Source: SP5GCR1 sp965199685 (GTDB taxonomy: Bacteria > Pseudomonadota > Gammaproteobacteria > Poriferisulfidales > Oxydemutatoraceae). From it: DNA of 64,000 bases. Made by a program: the position numbers and the translations under genes. The notes under the pieces were generated by a model. The model had not been told where the DNA came from. It ran no database searches and worked only from the letters and a program-made list of their open reading frames with translations. Below are positions 43,689-52,606 of this stretch, piece by piece. How positions within the stretch are numbered: the first letter of the stretch is position 1; each line of letters starts with the position of its first letter. The stretch covers positions 2,108,001 to 2,172,000 of the forward strand of contig OZ241323.1 in assembly GCA_965199685.1 (NCBI GenBank). Reading direction: 5' to 3'.

Positions 43689-44879
43689 ATGGACTATGAA
43701 GAACATGAGATAGAAAACCCCTTTTCGCCAGGCGCAGGAGCTCCTCCGCCAGCATTAGTAGGTCGCTCGGAGATATTAGAAAAAGCCCGCCTCGCTCTAG
43801 CCCGCCTCCAGCATGGAAAATCAGAAAAAAGTTTCCTATTGGTGGGCTTAAGAGGGGTAGGGAAAACGGTTCTTCTGAATAAAATCGACGGCATTGTAGA
43901 AAAATACAACTGCCACTCCATTTATATAGAAGCACACGAGAAAAAACACTTTTCTACAAACTTAGCCGTTCATTTACAGATACTACTGTTCAAACTCCAA
44001 AATAAAGGAAGTAGTCAAAAAATTAAAAAGGCCTTTCGTATACTTAAGAGCTTTCTGAAATCGCTAAAGCTAAAGTACGGCGATATTGAAATAAGTTTAG
44101 ATTTAGATATTGAACCGCAAAAAGGTTCTGCCGATAGCGGTGATTTGGAGATTGATGTTCCTATTCTCCTGGAGCATGTCGGTGAAGCTATAAAAGAACA
44201 CAATACAGTTTTAGTCCTTATACTGGACGAACTGCAATACTTATCGAAAAAAGAACTCAGTGCGCTTATTATGGCGTTTCATAGAATCGTACAAAAACAA
44301 CTTCCTCTTATGATGGTCGGTGCAGGATTGCCTCAACTACTAAGCCTTGTAGGAGCTTCAAAGTCTTATGCAGAAAGAATGTTTGACTTCCCTCATCTTG
44401 GACCTCTGGGAAAAGAACTCGCCTTTCAAGCCCTTCAAAAACCCACCGAAGCTCTGAATGTGAGCTTTGATAAAAAAGCCCTCGAAGAGATCTTTAACAA
44501 AACGAAAGGCTATCCCTATTTTTTACAAGAGTGGGGATACCAATGCTGGAATTTATCCAATTCAAAAGTAATCACTTTAGACATTGTGAAAAAGGCGAAC
44601 AAACATTCATTAAATCGCCTAGACGAAGGATTTTTCCGTGTTCGTTTTGACAGACTTACACCCACAGAAAAGAAATATCTTAGAGCCTTAGCTTCCTTCG
44701 GTGGCGGGAGTCATCGCTCAGGAGATATAGCAGAAAAGTTAGGAGCCAGCCCTCAAAGTGTAGCCCCTTTAAGAAACAAACTGATAAAAAAAGGAATGAT
44801 CTATAGCCCCTCTCACGGAGATACAGAATTTACAGTTCCACTTTTTGATAACTTCATGAAAAGAATCATGCCGGAATAG
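43689..44879 (+). CDS. P-loop AAA-type ATPase with C-terminal winged helix
   Basis: 396 residues from ATG 43689 (MDYEEHEIENPFSPG). The frame is open 36 nt further upstream, but that part runs through the palindrome. Motifs: PPALVGRSEILEKARLALAR, Walker A LLVGLRGVGKTVLLNKI (~50-66), Walker B VLVLILDELQYLSKKELSAL (~175) and a sensor-like MMVGAGLPQLL. The C-terminal winged helix (~310-396) includes HRSGDIAEKLGASPQSVAPL. Architecture is that of STAND/ORC-like ATPases common in prokaryotic accessory regions, with DNA binding likely through the winged helix. Flanked by the duplicated Rpn-like modules. Function unknown. Confidence 0.75.
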   Translation: MDYEEHEIENPFSPGAGAPPPALVGRSEILEKARLALARLQHGKSEKSFLLVGLRGVGKTVLLNKIDGIVEKYNCHSIYIEAHEKKHFSTNLAVHLQILLFKLQNKGSSQKIKKAFRILKSFLKSLKLKYGDIEISLDLDIEPQKGSADSGDLEIDVPILLEHVGEAIKEHNTVLVLILDELQYLSKKELSALIMAFHRIVQKQLPLMMVGAGLPQLLSLVGASKSYAERMFDFPHLGPLGKELAFQALQKPTEALNVSFDKKALEEIFNKTKGYPYFLQEWGYQCWNLSNSKVITLDIVKKANKHSLNRLDEGFFRVRFDRLTPTEKKYLRALASFGGGSHRSGDIAEKLGASPQSVAPLRNKLIKKGMIYSPSHGDTEFTVPLFDNFMKRIMPE

Positions 44880-44884
44880 AACCT

Positions 44885-45240
44885 CCACCTGTTGAACAAG
44901 TAGTATTCCCCTCCCGTGGAAGGGTGTCAGGCTTCGCCTGACGGGGTGGTTGTTGAGGTTCTGAACAATCAATACATTCATCCATCAAATTTATGCAAAC
45001 CATAATCTTGTAGTGCATAGCGGTTAGGTCTGTATAAGACGGTACTTTAGGGCAGACATATGAGTCTGCCTCTACAAGCGGTTACGTTTGGGCGATGACG
45101 GTACTTTTTCAACAGCCTTACATGCCCTCCATGAAGTATTGTACTTTTACCGTCTCAACCGCCCCGCACTATATAATCATGCAAACCATTTACCGGATAC
45201 TTGCATGATATTGTGTTGATACGACACGCCCCTCAAACCA
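44885..45240. repeat. Interspersed repeat cluster and shared upstream segment
   Basis: Contains CCCCTCCCGTGGAAGGGTG, GCTTCGCCTGACGGGGTGGT, GTTACGTTTGGGCGATGACG and CTTTTTCAACAGCC. It is followed at 45160-45235 by a segment (ATAATCATGCAAACCATTTA) also present at 41750 and 46910. 45280-45406 duplicates 41985-42110 almost base for base. No gene is seen in 44880-45406. Confidence 0.65.
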
Positions 45241-45406
45241 CCCGCAGAGGTGGACTTATTGAAGAGAGTAAATACCCGAAAACACAATGTTTCCGCACAT
45301 CTCATACCGTTTATCGGATATTTACTACCGTTCATCCAAAAGTTTTTCCAGCACATCAGATACTGATCCAAACTAGGAGTTTTCATTAAACTTAAGGAGA
45401 ATTATC

Positions 45407-46141
45407 ATGGAACAAACTCAATATTTATCATTTACACAAGATGCCGTTCTCGAACGGTTTTTTGCAAGCAATAAGCAAGTGCTCACCTCTTTGCTTAGGA
45501 AGTTCTTCTCTATTACCGGCAAAGTTTTGGATATCTTTGTTGTAGGCACTGAGAGAAGAGAAGCAACTGTCATTTTTGTAGATGCCAGAGGGAAGAAGAC
45601 ATTCGTTAGTGTAGGGCAAGCATCTAATCCAGAGAACTTGTCGGATATTAACCCTGCTGTATTAAATATGCTGGTGAAATTAAGCGACGGGAAAAACCTT
45701 GGCATACAGCTACAAGTCGCTCTAAACAAGGAAGAGAACCCTTTGCGCAACATAGTGACCGACTGGGTTTCTCTGCATAATTATGACCCGGAGCAGAAAA
45801 AATTGAAAGACCCTGACGAGATTACTCCGACCTACTTGTTGATATTTACACCCTTCACAGTGTTTGAAGAGACGCAAGATTATATAAACGAACTAACGCT
45901 TAGGTTTAGTAAATATCCAGACCGTGATGTGAAGTCGAGTTTTAAGATAGTCATAGTGGAACTGAGTAAATTCAACAAAGGCTGCTATGAACTGGAAAAT
46001 ATGCAGGATAGATGGATGTATATTCTGAAGCACTCGGCGGACTTAACAACTGAGGAAGTGGAGCATCTATCACAAGACCAAGAAACAAAAATGGCATTGG
46101 AACATTTAGAGAAAATATCAAAAGATGTGAGCTTAGACTGA
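45407..46141 (+). CDS. Rpn/PDDEXK_2-like nuclease-fold protein, copy 2
   Basis: 244 residues. Identical to copy 1 in the first ~30 residues apart from one residue, and divergent in the middle (insert RREATVIFVDARGKKTFVSV, LKDPDEITPTYLLIFTPFTV). The presumed catalytic stretch reads LNMLVKLSDGKNLGIQLQVA, so both the acidic residue of LDL and the Glu of ExQ found in active relatives are changed. Upstream and downstream DNA is duplicated with copy 1. Divergence concentrated in the central part suggests selection for different partners or drift after loss of activity. Confidence 0.6.
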   Translation: MEQTQYLSFTQDAVLERFFASNKQVLTSLLRKFFSITGKVLDIFVVGTERREATVIFVDARGKKTFVSVGQASNPENLSDINPAVLNMLVKLSDGKNLGIQLQVALNKEENPLRNIVTDWVSLHNYDPEQKKLKDPDEITPTYLLIFTPFTVFEETQDYINELTLRFSKYPDRDVKSSFKIVIVELSKFNKGCYELENMQDRWMYILKHSADLTTEEVEHLSQDQETKMALEHLEKISKDVSLD

Positions 46142-46256
46142 TGTCACCCTATTTTGATTGCTTTACTCATTATGCAAATTTATGTCAATTTGCGATTTGC
46201 GAAGTTATAAACTGGTTTTATAATAGTAATTTGAACACAATATATGGAAACAGGAT

Positions 46257-46499
46257 ATGTCAGAAATAGCACTCTATAACACATTAAGAAAAATAGACGG
46301 CGTATCTGATGCCGAAGCAAAGGAAGCTATTGCCGATATTGCAAATTCCAAGGATGTGGCAACGAAGGCAGACCTAAGAGAAGGTTTAGCGGAACTAAGG
46401 GCGGACAACAAGGCAATAAAATGGATGTTAAGTTTATTACTAGCGATGAATGTTGCCCTTATTGTGTCGACTGTTAGCTTGCTGGTTAGGTTTGTATAG
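46257..46499 (+). CDS. Small coiled-coil membrane protein (DUF1640-like), copy 2
   Basis: 80 residues, MSEIALYNTLRKIDGVSDAE, KADLREGLAELRADNKAIKW and the C-terminal transmembrane helix MLSLLLAMNVALIVSTVSLL. Lacks one LKADVK-like unit found in the 42970 copy. 115 bp downstream of the second Rpn-like gene. Confidence 0.6.
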   Translation: MSEIALYNTLRKIDGVSDAEAKEAIADIANSKDVATKADLREGLAELRADNKAIKWMLSLLLAMNVALIVSTVSLLVRFV

Positions 46500-46509
46500 A
46501 GCAACTGGG

Positions 46510-46975
46510 GCTGTTAAAAAGCAACATCATCGCTCAAACGTAACCGCTTGCGCCATCAAACTTATGGTAACCACCGTAGGGGAGGGCTAACATGCCCTCC
46601 CTAAAGTACCGTTTTGCACCAACAGAACCGCTTGCGCCACTTGGTTTTGGTTCCCATAAATTGGATGGCGTACGACTTTATTTTCGCGGATGCAACACAT
46701 TCAGGCAGGCCATTCCCCTCCCTTGGAGGGGTGGCAGGCGAGAGCCTGACGGGGTGGTTGTAGCGGTTCTGCACTAAACCATTCGGGGCTATCAAAAAAG
46801 TAACATCATCGCCCAAACGTAACCGCTTGCGCCATCAAATTTATGAAAATGGTAGGGGCGGATTTGCATATCCGCCCTACGGTACCGTTTCGCACGACTC
46901 CAACCGCCGGCATCACATAATCACGCAAACCATTTACTAGATACTTACACAATATTCTATGTTGATACAATGCGC
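46510..46975. repeat. Interspersed repeat cluster
   Basis: Three modules of the family in series: AACCGCTTGCGCCATCAAAC, GTAGGGGAGGGCTAACATGC, CCTCCCTTGGAGGGGTGGCA and GGTAGGGGCGGATTTGCATA. The last 70 bp (CGCAAACCATTTACTAGATA...) are the segment shared with 41750 and 45160. 46976-47180 shows no gene. Confidence 0.65.
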
Positions 46976-47180
46976 CTCCATGACCTTCCTCATTCTCAGG
47001 GTTAAAACTTAGATAAGGTCTTTATTCAATATTGGTAATATATCTGAGAGAAACAGCAATAGAACATCTGTTCGGCTATGTCTAATCCTCGTCAAATATC
47101 TGCCTTTGAGGAAGGTTGGAAGTACCGTACAATAACTTTCATTTGAACCATCCACTTCATCTTAACCAGGAGTAAAAATT

Positions 47181-47765
47181 ATGGAATTCATAATCTACGG
47201 TATTGCTATCATGGCTATTGTTGCCGGTGTGATCGGCAGTGCTCTTACCATAGTAGCGATGCTAGTAAGTTTATCCCGCCAACAACATTCAGCCGAACAA
47301 AAAGAGCAAGGACTAATAGAAAACCTACTACGATCCATTCAGAGCGAGATAACAATTATATGGGACAGCTATTATGAAAATGTTGGGGAGAAAATAGAAA
47401 AGCTAGGCGAAGACCAGCCCTTTCTCATCCATTATCCGATGGGCAAGAATTTCTTCACTATCTACGACAGCAACGCCTCTTCAATTGGTTATCTGGACGA
47501 TGGCGAATTGCGCGAGATGATTATTAACACTTATGTCACTTCAAAGTGTATGATTGATTTGCTACATCGCAACAACGATCTCTTGTCGCCATATCACAAA
47601 CCATCAACAACAGAGACAGACACAGATAACGCAGAAAAAGCACTCACAGCGCATGCCAAAGTACTTAAGGAAAATCATGCAAACACTAAGCAAGCCATTG
47701 CCGAATTACAAGAAAAACTGGAAAAGGTTATCAGTGCTTCTCAAATTGAAACTGCGAGGAAATAG
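47181..47765 (+). CDS. Membrane-anchored protein upstream of the restriction-modification pair
   Basis: 194 residues. One N-terminal transmembrane helix (IIYGIAIMAIVAGVIGSALT), a cytoplasmic middle with LLRSIQSEITIIWDSYYENV and FFTIYDSNASSIGYLDDGEL, and a C-terminal coiled coil (AHAKVLKENHANTKQAIAEL). Start behind CCAGGAGTAA. It ends 65 bp before the restriction gene. A C-terminal pseudocopy lies at 54216 and a still smaller scrap at 57065, so this gene or its cassette has been copied around the island. Family not recognised. Confidence 0.6.
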   Translation: MEFIIYGIAIMAIVAGVIGSALTIVAMLVSLSRQQHSAEQKEQGLIENLLRSIQSEITIIWDSYYENVGEKIEKLGEDQPFLIHYPMGKNFFTIYDSNASSIGYLDDGELREMIINTYVTSKCMIDLLHRNNDLLSPYHKPSTTETDTDNAEKALTAHAKVLKENHANTKQAIAELQEKLEKVISASQIETARK

Positions 47766-47830
47766 CGAGAGGAGTGGCATTACCTATATAGACCATAATA
47801 TGGCAAACCCCTGTATCGGATAAAACTCTC

Positions 47831-49774
47831 ATGGCTGAAAAACCAAAACCTTTAAGCATGAAAGTAAGCCTAGTCAACATTGACGACCTAGGTGTCAAAC
47901 TATACAGCGGATTTCCGGCTGCTCTTGCAGAATTGGTAGCAAACGCATGGGATGCCGATGCCGAGCGAGTTGATATACTGACTGACGAAAAAAAAATTGT
48001 AATCAAAGACGACGGTCATGGGATGAACAGGGACGATATCCAAGAGAAATATCTTACCATTGGCTACCGTCGCCGTAGCGCAGGAAAAGAAAAAACGGCA
48101 AAACACAGACGAAAAGTTATGGGGAGGAAAGGTATCGGCAGATTGGCTTTATTCTCTATGGCAAAACAAATAAAAGTATATTCAGCCAAAGACGAGGAAA
48201 AGATTGGCATAAAATTGTCATACCCCGAAATAGAAAAAGCAATTCAGGAGGCAGATGAATATGAGCCTGAAGAAATAAAACCAATAGACATTACATGTGG
48301 CACTGAAATAGAACTTACTGACTTTCTATATTCTCCGCGAGGATTACAAGAACGGCTGAAAGAACGGCTGTCTAGAAGATTTTCCATCACTGGAGAAAAA
48401 TATAACTTTGAAGTTTTTGTAAACAACGAAAAAATATCTGCAAGTGACAGAAATTATTTCTCTAAGATCCAAGAGTTATGGACTTTCGGAAATAAAAAAG
48501 ATGACATGGAAATCAAGGCATTATGTACAGAGCTTAAAGACGAAGACTACAAACATGGCAATGATGTTGACAAGCGATTATCGGGATGGATTGGTGCGGT
48601 ATCTCATCACGGGGAACTAAAGGAGGGTGATGAAAATCTAAACAATATTGCCATTATGATGCGAGGCAGACTAGCGCAAGAGGATGTATTGCATAGTTTT
48701 GGCGAAGGAGCAGTCGGCGCAGGATATTTAGTGGGAGAAATCCATGCAGATTATCTTGACGAAGACAATAGAGATATAGCAACCAGTGGCAGACAACGTC
48801 TAAAAGAGAACGACGAGCGTTACGAAGAAATTAAAAAAGAAATTCAAAAATTAGTGAAAAGTATATGCAGTGAATTGCACGAAAAAAGAGGCAAAAAAGA
48901 ACAAAAAGATATTTTTAGTAAATACCCAAAATTCAAAATTTGGCATGGAGAACTTCCACCAGATGCTAAAAAGATAACTAGCAGACTAATTAAGGATGTG
49001 GCAAAAATTAAAGATGATGATAAAGATAAACAAAAAGAACGAAAACAAAATTTAATTAGCTGCATTATACCGGCTGTAGAACAAATGAAAATGAAAGGGA
49101 ATTTAGATGCCCTGAGAGAGGTCTCATTAGAAGATTTAGGAAAATTTTCCGAATTATTCAATTGTCAAGATGATATTGAAGCGATGAAGTACTACGACAT
49201 AACACGAGGACGGTTAAGTGTGATAGATAAGCTGGATAGTGATGTACAGAATGATGCGTTAGAAAAAATCATTCAAAAACACATATATGATCATCTTTGG
49301 TTATTAGACCCCTCGTGGGATCCTGTATCTACCGAAAAACATATAGAAGAAGAAGTATTTAAAAAATGGGGGAAAGTCGATAAGAAATTAAGGCTTGATA
49401 TTCGCTACAGGAAAACTTCTGGACAACATGTAGTTATAGAACTCAAGAAGCCCGGAAAAAAACTTAAGGAGTCTGTTTTAGCAGACCAAATTTATGCGTA
49501 TATGCAAGCTGTCTCCAAAGTATTAAAAAAGACGGATAAAAATAACATTGTGGAAGGTATTATTATTCTAGGAGAACTCCCTATTGGTTGGGATAACCCT
49601 GATGAAAGAGAAAAAGGTGAAAGAAGTCTTCAAATAAGGAATATTAGAGTAACCACATATCAAGAAATCATATCGCAAGCAAAACATCAATATAAAGACT
49701 ACTTGGAAGCACAGAAAGAGGCTAAAGATAAAATTAAAATGATTGAAGACCTTATGAAACTGATAAAAAAATGA
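47831..49774 (+). CDS. GHKL-ATPase-containing type II restriction endonuclease (BbrUII/HgiDII-like)
   Basis: 647 residues. N-terminal Bergerat-fold ATPase: FPAALAELVANAWDADAERV (N box, ~33-52), KIVIKDDGHGMNRDDIQEKY (~56-75) and MGRKGIGRLALFSMAKQIKV (~97-116). A helical middle leads to a C-terminal nuclease-like motif, RLDIRYRKTSGQHVVIELKK (~520-540), fitting D...ExK of the PD-(D/E)xK fold. The stop overlaps the adjacent C5-methyltransferase start by 4 nt. I recall BbrUII/HgiDII-type restriction enzymes having this GHKL architecture. The recognition sequence cannot be deduced here, and ATP dependence is inferred. Confidence 0.8.
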   Translation: MAEKPKPLSMKVSLVNIDDLGVKLYSGFPAALAELVANAWDADAERVDILTDEKKIVIKDDGHGMNRDDIQEKYLTIGYRRRSAGKEKTAKHRRKVMGRKGIGRLALFSMAKQIKVYSAKDEEKIGIKLSYPEIEKAIQEADEYEPEEIKPIDITCGTEIELTDFLYSPRGLQERLKERLSRRFSITGEKYNFEVFVNNEKISASDRNYFSKIQELWTFGNKKDDMEIKALCTELKDEDYKHGNDVDKRLSGWIGAVSHHGELKEGDENLNNIAIMMRGRLAQEDVLHSFGEGAVGAGYLVGEIHADYLDEDNRDIATSGRQRLKENDERYEEIKKEIQKLVKSICSELHEKRGKKEQKDIFSKYPKFKIWHGELPPDAKKITSRLIKDVAKIKDDDKDKQKERKQNLISCIIPAVEQMKMKGNLDALREVSLEDLGKFSELFNCQDDIEAMKYYDITRGRLSVIDKLDSDVQNDALEKIIQKHIYDHLWLLDPSWDPVSTEKHIEEEVFKKWGKVDKKLRLDIRYRKTSGQHVVIELKKPGKKLKESVLADQIYAYMQAVSKVLKKTDKNNIVEGIIILGELPIGWDNPDEREKGERSLQIRNIRVTTYQEIISQAKHQYKDYLEAQKEAKDKIKMIEDLMKLIKK

Positions 49775-50841
49775 GTAAGCAATTTGTCATAAAGAAAATC
49801 AGTGCCGTAGATCTCTTTTGTGGTGCCGGTGGCTTAACCTACGGATTGCGTAAGGCGGGTGTCAGAGTAACGGCAGGCATTGATATTGACAAGCAGGCAC
49901 GCTATGCCTACGAAAAAAATAATCCGGGATCCAAGTTTTACGATTGGGATTTAACCCGCAACCACCATTCGGATATCGCCGGACTATTTGAAACCGGACA
50001 ATATAGACTCTTAGCCGGTTGTGCGCCATGCCAGCCATTCTCAAAACTCACCATCAAAGAAAAAAGACTTCATAACGACTGGGATTTGCTGAAACATTTC
50101 GGTCGTTATATAGAGGGGATATTACCAGAATTCGTCACTATGGAGAATGTTCCAGGGTTAGTAAGTCGAGGGAAAGCTGTGTTTAATCAATTTCTCGCAA
50201 TTTTAACGAAGAACGAATATCATGTTGACTACAAAATCATTAACTGCCGTGAATATGGTGTTCCACAATCACGTGAACGGCTGGTCTTACTAGCCTCTCG
50301 CTTAGGCAAAATTTCGGTTCCCGACGGAACATACCGAAATGCCGAGCAATGGAAAACGGTGCGTAGAGCAATAGAAAATCTACCACCTTTGAAAGCAAGC
50401 GAAGAAGATCCGACGGATTGTATGCACCGCGCTCCCGACCTTTCACCCTTGAACCTAGAACGCATACGTATGACTAAGCACGACGGAGGCACACGACGTG
50501 ATTGGCCTGATAATTTGGTATTAGATTGCCACAAGAAAGTCTCGGGACACAGCTACAGTTGCAATTACGGCAGAATGTGGTGGGATAAGCCCGCTCCGAC
50601 TATGACAACCCATTGCACTGGTATTGGAAACGGACGATTTGGACATCCCGAACAAGATAGATCAATCACTCTTAGAGAAGCCATGCTATTGCAATCTTTT
50701 CCAAGAGATTACGAATTCTGTCCCAAGCAAGAAATCCCAAGCCGCACCGCTATACAACGCATGGTCGGAAACGCAGTGCCACCGAAACTGGCGAAAGCTT
50801 TGGGAAAGACCATCATAAATCACATATTGGCAACGCCTTAA
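49771..50841 (+). CDS. DNA (cytosine-5)-methyltransferase
   Basis: 356 residues. All core motifs are visible: I AVDLFCGAGGLTYGLRKAG, IV LAGCAPCQPFSKL (catalytic Cys), VI VTMENVPGL, VIII VPQSRERLVLLAS, and X MVGNAVPPKLAKALG. A short target-recognition region lies between about 240 and 290. Protects the host from the coupled restriction protein. Translationally coupled to it by an ATGA overlap. Confidence 0.93.
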   Translation: MSKQFVIKKISAVDLFCGAGGLTYGLRKAGVRVTAGIDIDKQARYAYEKNNPGSKFYDWDLTRNHHSDIAGLFETGQYRLLAGCAPCQPFSKLTIKEKRLHNDWDLLKHFGRYIEGILPEFVTMENVPGLVSRGKAVFNQFLAILTKNEYHVDYKIINCREYGVPQSRERLVLLASRLGKISVPDGTYRNAEQWKTVRRAIENLPPLKASEEDPTDCMHRAPDLSPLNLERIRMTKHDGGTRRDWPDNLVLDCHKKVSGHSYSCNYGRMWWDKPAPTMTTHCTGIGNGRFGHPEQDRSITLREAMLLQSFPRDYEFCPKQEIPSRTAIQRMVGNAVPPKLAKALGKTIINHILATP

Positions 50842-50892
50842 TAGCGAGTATTCCAGACAAGGAGACTATCAAATATTTTGTGTAACTTTGTT

Positions 50893-52365
50893 CTATTCAG
50901 TGTTCAATCTATCATCTTCAAGCGGATTAATGACTGGTTCCCTGTCCTCAATAAAATTTATTAGTGCTGGTATTGAATCAATTGTAGTCCCTTCCTTAAG
51001 TATATCTTTAGGATGCCAATTCTCTACTATGATAGATGGTTCTGATTGCCTAATCAACGCGTGAAAAGTTTCACAAACAATATAAGAACCTAATTCACCC
51101 AGTGTTTTCCCTTCAGTTTGAACATTAGCTTCTTGAAGTATATAAAACCAAAGAGGGGTTTTTATATCCAATCCTTGACCTTGAATAAAATCTTTCATTT
51201 CATCTGGCATGCGTTCAACCATCTCTGCTTTTGTCAGTGCATTAACCCTCATAGCGTTTGCAATATCTTGGCCTGATGGTAAATCTACAATACTGCCGCG
51301 CCGTAGATTAGCTGCCGCCAAATTAAGTGGATCAGAGTCAGTTGGAATATTTCCCATTCCAATAGAAAGAAAGGGATCAATTGCTTTAGTTTTTTGTGGT
51401 GATGAATTATCAACTTCAAAGAAATTTTTCCAGTTGACTATCCAATTGCTTGGTAAAGGACGCAAATCCCTTAAAAACCCTCCTGCTGTTGTAAAAGTAA
51501 ACAAGGAAAGGTTAGGTCCATCTTTACTAGCTAGATCGAAATTGGCGGCACTGTCTTTCATAGCGTTGAAATTGAGATTCCAGTCATAATTTTCTCTGAC
51601 TAGAGAATGCCCAAAACGATACGCTGCGGCAGAGAATTCTAGCGGCATTCCAACCTTTTCGGCAGGAATAGCACTTAAAAATCTTGATGCTCCATTTCCA
51701 AAAACTTCGTTGAATACTTCATTGTCAGTAAAGCGGCTTATAAAGTCATGTATTACTATATGCTGATAATGTCTAATGACACAATTTTTTGTTTTAATAA
51801 ATAGATCTCTTCCACCTTTTCCAGAAGCTAATAAAGCATCAGCCACATGATTATGAAATCTCATCCAAAGAGCATGAGTCTGAGAAACAGCGAGGTTCTC
51901 ATCATTTCTATTATCTGGAATCTTAACTCTATCTACACCTCTATGAATATCATATCGTAATGCTTTCTTTGAATTCCCTCGCCCACTTGACGGTGATGTT
52001 GTCGCAAAAGAAAAATGAACTCCATCAGTACGCGGGCTATCATCCCCACCTGCTGTAGGGACCCCATAAACGCTATCTAAATCAAGCGACGGTGATCTAC
52101 TCTGAATTAGTTCAGATGCGGGTCGTGGTGAATTGTCAATTTCTCTTGTATCTTCTAAACCAGGCGTATCATCTCTAGTAATATCGTGATCTACAAATTG
52201 TCCGAAGTATGTGTAACCAGCTGGTATATTGCTATCTGGACGTTCCGCCGCGGAAACCATAAGTTCTCCAAGTTCATTAGCAATTTCTTTTTTCAATACT
52301 AATCCACGTAACTGAGGAAACGTTTTTATAAACTGAAATTTCTCTTTTTGCTCTCCATGTTTCAT
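50893..52365 (-). CDS. Animal-type haem peroxidase
   Basis: 490 residues, no signal peptide. Matches the An_peroxidase (peroxidase-cyclooxygenase) superfamily: GYTYFGQFVDHDITRDDTPG with the distal His, VYGVPTAGGDD, NRNDENLAVSQTHALWMRFHN, and AAAYRFGHSLVRENYDWN with the probable proximal His. Bacterial members are scattered and probably spread by transfer. ATG at 52363-52365 follows AAGGAGAAAATC. Stands alone, convergent with the methyltransferase, flanked by the IS3. Substrate unknown. Confidence 0.85.
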   Translation of the reverse strand: MKHGEQKEKFQFIKTFPQLRGLVLKKEIANELGELMVSAAERPDSNIPAGYTYFGQFVDHDITRDDTPGLEDTREIDNSPRPASELIQSRSPSLDLDSVYGVPTAGGDDSPRTDGVHFSFATTSPSSGRGNSKKALRYDIHRGVDRVKIPDNRNDENLAVSQTHALWMRFHNHVADALLASGKGGRDLFIKTKNCVIRHYQHIVIHDFISRFTDNEVFNEVFGNGASRFLSAIPAEKVGMPLEFSAAAYRFGHSLVRENYDWNLNFNAMKDSAANFDLASKDGPNLSLFTFTTAGGFLRDLRPLPSNWIVNWKNFFEVDNSSPQKTKAIDPFLSIGMGNIPTDSDPLNLAAANLRRGSIVDLPSGQDIANAMRVNALTKAEMVERMPDEMKDFIQGQGLDIKTPLWFYILQEANVQTEGKTLGELGSYIVCETFHALIRQSEPSIIVENWHPKDILKEGTTIDSIPALINFIEDREPVINPLEDDRLNTE

Positions 52366-52606
52366 GATTTTCTCCTTAATTATGGTGATTCAACATGAAC
52401 TAGAATACTTGATTTATTACGACTCTGTCAATCTTTTGTACGATGCCACGACATATTGGACAAATAGGGGTAATAGTATGAAAAATGGGGTTGTTGAAAA
52501 AGTACTGTTATCGCCCAAACCTAACCGCCTGCGCCCTCAAATTTACGCAAACGGTAGGGGCGGACTGACGTTACCCCATTATTATTACCAACTGAAAAGT
52601 TAGTTT

